DNA of 64,000 nt from Bacteroidota bacterium (GTDB lineage: Bacteria > Bacteroidota > Bacteroidia > Chitinophagales > Chitinophagaceae), in assembly GCA_016866355.1 (NCBI GenBank), contig VGMN01000001.1:1-64000 (forward strand). The letters run 5' to 3'. Every line of letters starts with the position of its first letter. Positions within the stretch are counted from its first letter, which is position 1. The position numbers and the translations under genes are program-made. This document shows positions 17,974 through 25,499 of the stretch, piece by piece. The notes beneath the pieces were generated by a model. That model was not told the origin of the DNA, did no database searches, and saw only the letters and a program-made list of their open reading frames with translations.

Positions 17974-20883
17974 TTAAAAGTCAAACGAGATATAAGCAAT
18001 CCATCTTCTGGGCAATTGTAAGTAACCTTGAGACCAGATAGGTACCCCATTATTAACAAAGTTCGGGGTAGTTTGTAACTGACCCATCGCTGTGGTGTTT
18101 TCCTGCAAGCCGGCAATTGACTGAACACCCTGGCGGTTGCCGATATTTTTACACTGAAGGCCAACTCTGAACTCTTTTCTGCTATTGGATTCTTTCTTAC
18201 CATTGATGCCAACGCGGGCAAAACCACCTCCATTCAATACAGTCATTTTACCTAGGTCAATGAGGTTGGTAGCATCAGCATAACGTGCACCCACGGCATT
18301 AGCAGAGAAGTCAAACCCGAACCACTTTCCCTGATAAAGAGCTACCGTATTCCAGATATAATCAGGCACATTTGGTAAACGATTGCCAATTACATCTATG
18401 GAGGTTTGCCCATTAGCCTCAGCAATTACTTTCAATCCGAACAGATTGCCTGTAATGCCTGTTAAATCGATATTGACGTCGGGCAGGTTGGATCGCTTAC
18501 CTATAATACCTCCTGATGTTGAATTGGATATTTTGAAATTAGTGAAAGTGGCTCTCTGAAGTGTAACACTGCTCCTAACACTGAGTCCACGTAAGAAACC
18601 GGAAGGAGCCCATGACAGCGATATTTCAGAGCCCATGATTCTGTTGGACCCGAAAGGTTTAGAAACCAACAAGCCATTTTCAAAAATGGAAGCCAGCCTA
18701 TTATCAATGGTATTGTGGTAGAGTGAAAAGTCAAAACCGAAGTCTTTTACCTGACCTTTAAATCCTCCTTCAAATGAATTTATAATCTCATTAGCGGATA
18801 ATCCATCTGGCAAGCGCAACAACCTGTTGGCACTGGCGTTGTTGGCAGTTGCACTAACATACTCCAGTGATGTGAAGGCTGAATAGTCTGGCATACGGTA
18901 TGCTCGGTTCACATTTGCGTAGACGGCAGCGTTTCTGTTGAACATATAATTCAGGCCAACGGATAAGGAGTAATCACCAAATTCCAGCTTGCGCGTGATA
19001 GCGCTATCGAATGGCGCTTTGGTCTCTCTTAAATCCATGTTCAACCAATCGTAACGTGCACCAATTGTAACTGTGAGTTTATCATTGAATTTAATTTCAT
19101 GACCGGCAAAGAGTGCATTCACCTGCTCAATGTAATTGCCACGGCGAGTAATAGATCCTCTCTGTGGGTTAGCGTCTTTGTTGAAAATGGTAATATTCAA
19201 AGGAATGGTGGCAACAGGAGAGATCGCCAGTCTGCCAGGTATGATACCATTGATCAACATCAGATTCTTAGGATCCGAGGGATTGACAAAATGTGAATAG
19301 CTATAAGTAGTTGGCCTCAGGTGGGTGTTGGACAAATAATAACCAATCTGGAGGGTTTGACGTTTGCCATTCCCTTTGTTCCAGGTTTTCTTCAATCTCA
19401 ACTCATTCATAAAATCTTCATCATCGGCATCTCCATCCAGCATTAGCCTGAATGCACCTCCGGCGGAAGAGTAAACGGTATTAGGTGTAAGAGTGGAGGG
19501 CAGCACAGCGGTAGAGTACAAGCCATTACTATTATAAAAGGAGGGGATAGAGAATGGATATTTAGTTCCGCTTTGCAGGCGCTGGTAGCGGAACTTATTT
19601 TCGATTGTCCAGTTTCTACCAAGGTTTCTATCAAAGGAAAAATTCAGCTGAAGATTTTTAGATATGTTGTTATCATTCAGCTCTTGGCCAATCTTGCGGG
19701 CAATTTGAATGCCGGTAGCCGGGTTAGTCACGGCTATTCCATTTGGACGGGGCAATGAAGTATTGCTGCGCACACCGAAAATTGAATAATTCTGTTTAAT
19801 GAATTCGGGAAACATAAAAGTGTGAATGTTCTCCCAGTTAGGGGGTAGTTTTTTTGTGACCGGATCAAGAGGCACGTCGGTTAGGTTCTGGAAACTATAA
19901 TTGGCATGAATAAATCCAACACGAATTTTTCCTTTTCCGCCTTTATTGAGAAAATCAAAGTTTCCTCTAAACTGATAGCCATAGTCATTATAGCCAGTTT
20001 TTCTAAATCCGCGATCATCTAAAGTCCAGCCGCCAATGTTGTAACGAACCTTTTTATCTTTTGACAATGCACCATTTACGTTCCAGTCGAAGCGATAGTT
20101 GAGGTAGTCGTTATCTGTGTGAATGTTATCATACAGGCTGAGTTTAAAGGAACCATGTGTTTTCTCACCTCCAGTTTTACTGATTATGTTTATAACACCT
20201 GCCGCAGCGGAACGACCGTAAACAGTTGCGGTACTACCACGAACGACCTCCACTTTTTCAACATTGGCATCAAATCCAAACCCAGCATCAGGCAGACGGC
20301 CGGCACTACCGAAGGCAGGCAGACCATCGATAAGTATGCTGGTATATACCAAACCACCTAATGGGTTTCCATCGGGAAATCCTCTGATAATAACTCCTCC
20401 TCTTCTACCTTGTGAGTTATTAGCAAATACCCCGGGAGTGAGGGTTACAGCTTCGGCAAAGCTCTCCGGCTTGATTGATTTCAGTATTTTATTGTTGATA
20501 ATATCAACTGCCTGAGTCGCCTCAATCTTTCTTACAGGTTGTCGTCCTGCAGTAACACTGACTTCATCCAGTTGGTTAATCTGCTCTTCCAGCCAAACCT
20601 CAATCGATGTACGGTTATTAAGGTCTATTTGCTGGGAAATGTGATTCACCGCGCTGAATACAAGGCGAGCGTTGGCGGAGGAGACACGAATGGAGAACTT
20701 TCCGTTCTTGTCTGTAGTAACACCATTTTTGGTACCTTTTTCCAAAATGGAAGCGCCATCTAGAGCTATAGAATCTTTGTCCAATACTTTCCCTGATACA
20801 GTCACTTGGGCGTTTGCAGTAGAGAATAACGCCAGGAAAAGGATCAATGAACCCAGGGCTCTTTTCAGCATGTTCATATGCAT
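17974..20883 (-). CDS. TonB-dependent outer-membrane receptor of the catabolic cluster
   Basis: A 969-aa receptor: signal peptide (about 1-25), carboxypeptidase-regulatory-like domain (about 27-110, TVSGKVLDKDS), plug domain (from about 118, KIEATQAVDIINN) with the VEVVRGSTATVYGRSAAAGVINI motif, then a long beta barrel ending in a C-terminal aromatic (ISFDF). It moves a ligand too large for porins across the outer membrane. No SusD partner is encoded, so a glycan is less likely than a medium-sized molecule such as a pigment, cofactor or siderophore. It stands alone under operator 4. Several Met codons (1, 3, 5) could be the start. Confidence 0.9.
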   Translation of the reverse strand: MHMNMLKRALGSLILFLALFSTANAQVTVSGKVLDKDSIALDGASILEKGTKNGVTTDKNGKFSIRVSSANARLVFSAVNHISQQIDLNNRTSIEVWLEEQINQLDEVSVTAGRQPVRKIEATQAVDIINNKILKSIKPESFAEAVTLTPGVFANNSQGRRGGVIIRGFPDGNPLGGLVYTSILIDGLPAFGSAGRLPDAGFGFDANVEKVEVVRGSTATVYGRSAAAGVINIISKTGGEKTHGSFKLSLYDNIHTDNDYLNYRFDWNVNGALSKDKKVRYNIGGWTLDDRGFRKTGYNDYGYQFRGNFDFLNKGGKGKIRVGFIHANYSFQNLTDVPLDPVTKKLPPNWENIHTFMFPEFIKQNYSIFGVRSNTSLPRPNGIAVTNPATGIQIARKIGQELNDNNISKNLQLNFSFDRNLGRNWTIENKFRYQRLQSGTKYPFSIPSFYNSNGLYSTAVLPSTLTPNTVYSSAGGAFRLMLDGDADDEDFMNELRLKKTWNKGNGKRQTLQIGYYLSNTHLRPTTYSYSHFVNPSDPKNLMLINGIIPGRLAISPVATIPLNITIFNKDANPQRGSITRRGNYIEQVNALFAGHEIKFNDKLTVTIGARYDWLNMDLRETKAPFDSAITRKLEFGDYSLSVGLNYMFNRNAAVYANVNRAYRMPDYSAFTSLEYVSATANNASANRLLRLPDGLSANEIINSFEGGFKGQVKDFGFDFSLYHNTIDNRLASIFENGLLVSKPFGSNRIMGSEISLSWAPSGFLRGLSVRSSVTLQRATFTNFKISNSTSGGIIGKRSNLPDVNIDLTGITGNLFGLKVIAEANGQTSIDVIGNRLPNVPDYIWNTVALYQGKWFGFDFSANAVGARYADATNLIDLGKMTVLNGGGFARVGINGKKESNSRKEFRVGLQCKNIGNRQGVQSIAGLQENTTAMGQLQTTPNFVNNGVPIWSQGYLQLPRRWIAYISFDF

Positions 20884-20909
20884 AAAAATAGTTTTGGTGA
20901 AGGAATAAA

Positions 20910-20928
20910 TAGTTAACTATATTAACTA
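20910..20928. promoter_or_regulatory. Operator 4 (TonB receptor promoter)
   Basis: TAGTTAA-CTATA-TTAACTA, 7-5-7, located 26 bp upstream of the receptor start at 20883. The arms are identical to the other four copies and only the spacer differs slightly. Confidence 0.8.
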
Positions 20929-21145
20929 ATCGGTAAGCTAATAAATATTCACGTGTAAAACAATTATTTGACTGGTTTTTCCGAAATTCAGACCCAAAAT
21001 CACTATTTTACCACCAATTTAAGCTTTTCAATAGGTTTTTTCGATACCACAGGTGCGTATTTCATAACTTTTTGATTGCTCTTTTTAATGAACCCTGCCT
21101 GTTAGGTGATTAAATAGGTGGATTGAATAGTGGACGTAAAAAAAA

Positions 21146-21164
21146 TAGTTAACTTTATTAACTA
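21146..21164. promoter_or_regulatory. Operator 5 (21182-32961 unit)
   Basis: TAGTTAA-CTTTA-TTAACTA, 7-5-7, located 17 bp upstream of the ATG at 21182. The roughly 215 bp between operators 4 and 5 hold no gene that I can see and would contain the two divergent promoters. Confidence 0.8.
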
Positions 21165-21181
21165 ATTTTAAAAATTTTGAT

Positions 21182-21670
21182 ATGGTATCATTGCTCTTAT
21201 TCCCTGACATGACAGGTATTTGGGAAGGAACTTACAGCCGCATCAATGAGAAAGATGAATTACTTTTTCGACATAAAAGTAAACTGACCCTACATCTTAA
21301 GGGTAACGAGTGGCGTCAATCAAATCTCTATATGTTCGAAAACGGTCGCGAGGAATTTCACAACTTTGGTTTGTCACTATTTTCTGAGGATGGAGTCATG
21401 AAATACGACAACCCACGCATCACAGGGGAAGCTTGGGAAGCGAACGGAGGAAAGAATATTCTGCTATGGTGGACCTACAAACAGATCCCGGGTTCAATGT
21501 TGTATGAAATGATAACGCCTATTTCACCCACCCATCGTATGCGTGTTTGGCAGCATTCAATGAATGGAAAATTTGAGGGAATAACCATGATTGAGGAGCA
21601 TAAAAAAGCTGATCAATCAGCCATCTCATTGTCACATTATGACCAGTCAAGTTACATAAAAGAAACCTGA
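21182..21670 (+). CDS. Probable lipocalin/calycin-like protein (DUF3598-like)
   Basis: A 162-aa protein without a convincing signal peptide. The pattern GIWEGTYSRINEKDELLFRH, SKLTL, then QSNLYMFENGREEFHNFG resembles the first strands of DUF3598 and other cyanobacterial lipocalin-like proteins related to the CpcS bilin lyases. The similarity is by eye and weak. First gene of the longest unit of the cluster, directly ahead of a hydratase pair. If the fold assignment is right it would be the third bilin-binder-like barrel in the cluster. Confidence 0.45.
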   Translation: MVSLLLFPDMTGIWEGTYSRINEKDELLFRHKSKLTLHLKGNEWRQSNLYMFENGREEFHNFGLSLFSEDGVMKYDNPRITGEAWEANGGKNILLWWTYKQIPGSMLYEMITPISPTHRMRVWQHSMNGKFEGITMIEEHKKADQSAISLSHYDQSSYIKET

Positions 21671-21704
21671 CGGACTTATAACTACTAAAATCAAGAAGCT
21701 TAAA

Positions 21705-22973
21705 ATGGGGATGACAATTACAGAAAAGATAATGGCTTTTAACAGTGGACGCTCTTCCGTTGTGCCAGGGCAGTTGGTTTGGGCAAATGTTCACACAGTA
21801 ATGACAATGGACTACTTGGGGAAGCAATGCTTCTCAGCTTTCGAAAGTCTTTCGCCTGAAAAGAAATTATTTGATAAGGACAGAGTGATATGTGTCAGCG
21901 ACCATCTGATTCCCCCGCCTTCTGAACAGTTTGCCACTATGTTGAATGAGTGGCGGGAAACTGTAAGAAAGTATGACATACCTTATTTCTATGACCTAGG
22001 TCGTCAAGGCATTGCCCATCAGTTGATGGTAGAACAGGGACATGTCCTACCGGGAAAAGTATCCATCGGCACAGACTCCCATGCCAACACATATGGGGCG
22101 GTAGGAGCCATCGGTAATGCTATTGGGGTTACTGATGCAGCTATTGCCATGGCTACAGGTAAATGCTGGTTCCGGGTTCCAGAATCAGTCAAGTTTATTG
22201 TGACAGGAGAATGGCAACCTTGGGTTATGGCAAAAGATTTGAGCCTTCACATCATGGGTATGATGCACTGGAATGGTCACCTAATATATAAAGCACTTGA
22301 ATTTGCCGGCCCTGCTATCGAATCTTTGGGTATCGCTGGTCGCATGACACTCTGCAATATGACAGTTGACCTTGGAGCAAAAAATGGCATTATAGCCCCA
22401 GATGATACCACTATTGAATTCCTTCGTCCAGTGCAAAAAGGAGAATGGGCAATGTTGAAAAGTGATGCTGATGCTAACTACGATGCCATTTATGAGGTGG
22501 ATGTCACCAATCTCGGTCCTACTATTTCCTTACCGGATAAACTTGATGATGTTGTTCCTGTAGAAAAAGTAATCGGTACAAAATTCAATAAAGCATTTGT
22601 GGGTACTTGCACCAATGGTAGGACAGAAGATTTTGCTATCATGGCAAGCATTTTGAGAGACAAGCAAATTCACCGAAATGTTAATATGGTTTGTATTCCT
22701 GCCAGCCAATCCGTGTACCTTGAATGCATTCAGAAAGGATATTTTGAAATACTGATCAAGGCGGGCGCTGCCATCGAGACGCCTAGTTGTGGACCTTGTG
22801 CGGGAATACATACTGGTGTTGCCGGTGACGGTGATATCATTTTAAGTGCCGGCAATAGAAATATGAAAGGTAGAATGGGTAGTAAAAATGCGAAAATATA
22901 CCTGACATCACCCGCAGTAGTTGCTGCCAGTGCTATTCGTGGAGAAATCACCGACCCCCGATTTGAGAACTAG
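21705..22973 (+). CDS. Aconitase/isopropylmalate-isomerase family hydratase, large subunit (second set)
   Basis: A 422-aa LeuC-type subunit. Cluster ligands C302 (GTCTNGR), C362 and C365 (SCGPC) are present. It is clearly diverged from the first-set subunit at 1444: DSHANTYGAV replaces DSHTPTYGAV, and the middle region differs. Having two hydratases in one regulon points to two related substrates or two sequential hydrations. Its partner follows 17 bp later. Confidence 0.83.
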   Translation: MGMTITEKIMAFNSGRSSVVPGQLVWANVHTVMTMDYLGKQCFSAFESLSPEKKLFDKDRVICVSDHLIPPPSEQFATMLNEWRETVRKYDIPYFYDLGRQGIAHQLMVEQGHVLPGKVSIGTDSHANTYGAVGAIGNAIGVTDAAIAMATGKCWFRVPESVKFIVTGEWQPWVMAKDLSLHIMGMMHWNGHLIYKALEFAGPAIESLGIAGRMTLCNMTVDLGAKNGIIAPDDTTIEFLRPVQKGEWAMLKSDADANYDAIYEVDVTNLGPTISLPDKLDDVVPVEKVIGTKFNKAFVGTCTNGRTEDFAIMASILRDKQIHRNVNMVCIPASQSVYLECIQKGYFEILIKAGAAIETPSCGPCAGIHTGVAGDGDIILSAGNRNMKGRMGSKNAKIYLTSPAVVAASAIRGEITDPRFEN

Positions 22974-22990
22974 TAAATAATTATAAAACT

Positions 22991-23527
22991 ATGGCAATCA
23001 TTAAAGGAAAAGCGTGGGTAGCAAAAAACTACGTGATGAGTTTTGATATGGTTCTTCAGAAATACTGGACCTCTCCCATTAATCCCGCAGAAAATGCGAA
23101 ATGGGTAATGGCAGGAGTGTCAGAAGAATTTAATAGTGAAAACGCCTTCGTCAGAGCAGCATTTACCTTCATTGTTGCCGGACATAATTTTGCAGGCGGT
23201 GGAAAAAGTATTGAACACTGTGTGACCGGACTGGTTGGCGCAGGTATTCAGGCTGTTTTTGCCACCAGCTTTGCACGCCTTCAGTTCAGAAATGCAATCA
23301 ATTACGGACTGCCCTTCATCACTAGTAAAGACATCAATCTATCCTGTGAAACAGGCGATATTCTCGAGTACGATTCCGACAACGGGTTTATCAAAAACCT
23401 CACAAACGGAAAAGTTTTTTCCAGTGTTCCCGTAGCACCTTTTGTCGCTGAAGTGGCTGCTAGTGGCGGACTGATGAATTTTGTTCGTCAAAAAATGGCA
23501 GACGGAACCATTCATGAATTACACTGA
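22991..23527 (+). CDS. Divergent aconitase-family small subunit (second set)
   Basis: A 178-aa LeuD-like swivel protein, recognisable from the FARLQFRNAINYGLP stretch and its position next to a LeuC-like gene. It lacks two hallmark motifs. The N-terminal NIDTD is replaced by a region reading VMSFDMVLQKYW. The active-site loop [11 protein letters not shown] reads NFAGGGKSIEH, which loses the Ser-Ser-Arg that normally handles the substrate carboxylate. The enzyme may accept an unusual substrate or a different substituent. This is the clearest active-site novelty in the cluster. Confidence 0.75.
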   Translation: MAIIKGKAWVAKNYVMSFDMVLQKYWTSPINPAENAKWVMAGVSEEFNSENAFVRAAFTFIVAGHNFAGGGKSIEHCVTGLVGAGIQAVFATSFARLQFRNAINYGLPFITSKDINLSCETGDILEYDSDNGFIKNLTNGKVFSSVPVAPFVAEVAASGGLMNFVRQKMADGTIHELH

Positions 23528-23558
23528 TAAAAATTAAGACCACTTTTTTAATAACACC

Positions 23559-24320
23559 ATGATAAATTCTTTGAAAAAGAGACTAACGGAAGACAAGACC
23601 TGCTATGGAGTAATATCCCCCACGACAGACCCGACCATTTGTGAGTACTTGGGTTGGTTGGGAATGGATTTTTACATTATTGATGGAGAACATGGTCCAA
23701 TCACACTTACAGAAACATCGCATCTGGTTCGGGCCATGGAATGTGCAGGCATAACTCCACTAGCAAGAGTACGTAGTCTGGAGGAAAAACTCATACTGCA
23801 ATTTTTAGATGCGGGTGTTATGGGCATCATGATGCCCGGAACATCCACAGCAGCCGATTGTGAGCGGCTTGTTCAGGCTGTTAAATACTATCCTATGGGT
23901 GATCGCGGCTTGGGTCCAGTGAGGTCGGCTCGATATATGTCGGGTGGTGTTACACAACATCAATACATTGAAATGGCTAATGCCACAACACTTGTCTTTC
24001 CCATGATTGAATCAATTCAGGCAGTGGAACAACTGGAGGCAATGTGCCAGATTCCTGGTGTTGATGGATTCATCATTGGTCCGCGTGATTTAGCACTCAG
24101 CATGGGTTTTACAGATGGGCCGCAGCATTCGGAAGTAAAGGAGCTCATCGATAAGGCGATTGCTATAATGTTGAAGTACGGAAAAATTGCGGGAACCGTG
24201 GCAGCCAATGCAGAACAAGCTAATCAATTGTCTGCAAAAGGTGTTCGGTTGCTTTTAAATAGTGTACAGGGCTTACTTTCAACAGGGGTGGCCGCTTTCA
24301 TGAAAGAAAGAATTAATTAA
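23559..24320 (+). CDS. HpcH/HpaI-family class II aldolase
   Basis: A 253-aa aldolase of the 4-hydroxy-2-oxoheptanedioate/2-dehydro-3-deoxyglucarate type, which cleaves a 4-hydroxy-2-oxoacid into pyruvate and an aldehyde using a divalent metal. The catalytic H45 (DGEHGP), R70 (LARV) and the loop MMPGTSTAAD are present, as is MGDRGLGP. It follows the second hydratase, so it may cleave that branch's product. The aldehyde could then go to the dehydrogenase at 9029. Confidence 0.87.
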   Translation: MINSLKKRLTEDKTCYGVISPTTDPTICEYLGWLGMDFYIIDGEHGPITLTETSHLVRAMECAGITPLARVRSLEEKLILQFLDAGVMGIMMPGTSTAADCERLVQAVKYYPMGDRGLGPVRSARYMSGGVTQHQYIEMANATTLVFPMIESIQAVEQLEAMCQIPGVDGFIIGPRDLALSMGFTDGPQHSEVKELIDKAIAIMLKYGKIAGTVAANAEQANQLSAKGVRLLLNSVQGLLSTGVAAFMKERIN

Positions 24321-24342
24321 CTTGATACATAAACTTTTCATC

Positions 24343-24651
24343 ATGCCAACAATTGTTGTCTTGTTCAACTTAAAAGAAGGTACATCTGTTGCCGATTACG
24401 AGAATTGGGCACGTGCCAAAGATCTCCCAGTGGTGAATTCTCTTCCCTCTGTAGAAAAATTTCGCATCTTAAAAATGGGAAATCTTCTCGGTAGCGACGC
24501 AAAAGGACCCTATCAATTTTGTGAACTCATTGAAGTTCCCAATTTGAATACTTTTTTTAGTGACCTCTCCCGAGATGATGTTCAGGCGGGAGCCAAACAA
24601 TTCAATGAATTTGCTAACGAACCCCTTTTTATTATAGCAGATGATCTGTAA
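24343..24651 (+). CDS. RedY/HapK-like small protein
   Basis: A 102-aa protein from ATG 24343; the upstream TTG at 24322 adds only seven residues of unlike sequence. The sequence IVVLFNLKEGTSVADYENWARAKDLPVVNSLPSV, with a later ANEPLFIIAD, is what I recognise as the RedY-like HapK family, a dimeric ferredoxin-like fold. RedY and HapK are encoded in prodiginine (tripyrrole pigment) gene clusters. Its presence here is a second independent hint of pyrrole chemistry. The match is from memory of the family pattern. Confidence 0.6.
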   Translation: MPTIVVLFNLKEGTSVADYENWARAKDLPVVNSLPSVEKFRILKMGNLLGSDAKGPYQFCELIEVPNLNTFFSDLSRDDVQAGAKQFNEFANEPLFIIADDL

Positions 24652-24656
24652 AATGA

Positions 24657-25496
24657 ATGGACATGTATCAGTTAAACAACAAAGTAGCCATTGTTACTGG
24701 CTCTGGGAGACGCAAAGGAATCGGAGAGGCCATAGTTCTGCGTTTGGCGGCTGAAGGTTGTCGGTTGGTAGTCAGTGACCTTGGGCAACCAAAGGGAAAT
24801 GAATTTGCTGCTGAGCACATTGGTGTGAGTGAGGAAGTGCAGGATATTGCCAACTCATGTCGGGCACTGGGTGCAGAGGTACTCACCATTTCCTGTGATG
24901 TCAGAGACGATATTGAATGTCAGCGATTAATTTTTGCAACAGTAGAAAAATTTGGGCGGGTAGATATTTTGGTAAATAATGCTGGTGTGGGTTATTTGAT
25001 GGAACCCTTTACTGAATTCAAAGAATCTAGTTGGGATGCTGTTCTGGATGTTAATCTCAAGGGTGCCTTTCTTTGCAGTAAATACGCGGCCAATCAAATG
25101 ATTCAGCAAGGCACGGGCGGATCTATCGTGAACATTGCATCACAAGCAGCCAAGAGTGGGTTCCCATTTGCTGCTGCTTACACTGCCAGCAAACATGGCT
25201 TGGTTGGACTTACACGCAGCAATGCTGTAGAGCTGGGAAAGCATAAAATTCGTGTCAATGCTGTTTGTCCGAATCACATTACTACTGGACTCGGGCATTG
25301 GCAAAATATTTTTTTTAGCGAAAAAATGGGTATGGATTATGCGACCTATATGCAATCCATCGTCAAAAAAAATCCTTTGGGCAGAACTGGTTTGACGGAA
25401 GATATTGCCAAGGCTGTTGCCTTCCTTTGTAGTGAAGAGGCCGCCTACATAACAGGTGAGGCCATGAACGTAAGCGGAGGAGAGGAATATCATTGA
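24657..25496 (+). CDS. Short-chain dehydrogenase/reductase (second)
   Basis: A 279-aa SDR with complete motifs: the nucleotide-binding TGSGRRKGIG, NNAG (107-110), S162, and YxxxK (Y175, K179). It should be an active NAD(P)-dependent alcohol dehydrogenase or ketoreductase, in contrast to the altered SDR at 5826. It begins five bases after the RedY-like gene. A second in-frame ATG two codons on is an alternative start. The substrate is unknown; oxidation of a hydroxy acid formed by the hydratases is possible. Confidence 0.87.
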   Translation: MDMYQLNNKVAIVTGSGRRKGIGEAIVLRLAAEGCRLVVSDLGQPKGNEFAAEHIGVSEEVQDIANSCRALGAEVLTISCDVRDDIECQRLIFATVEKFGRVDILVNNAGVGYLMEPFTEFKESSWDAVLDVNLKGAFLCSKYAANQMIQQGTGGSIVNIASQAAKSGFPFAAAYTASKHGLVGLTRSNAVELGKHKIRVNAVCPNHITTGLGHWQNIFFSEKMGMDYATYMQSIVKKNPLGRTGLTEDIAKAVAFLCSEEAAYITGEAMNVSGGEEYH

Positions 25497-25499
25497 TGT

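Noticed and set aside
20119-20908. Several + strand frames opposite the TonB receptor
   Set aside because: They mirror the receptor's plug and signal region and have no independent start context.
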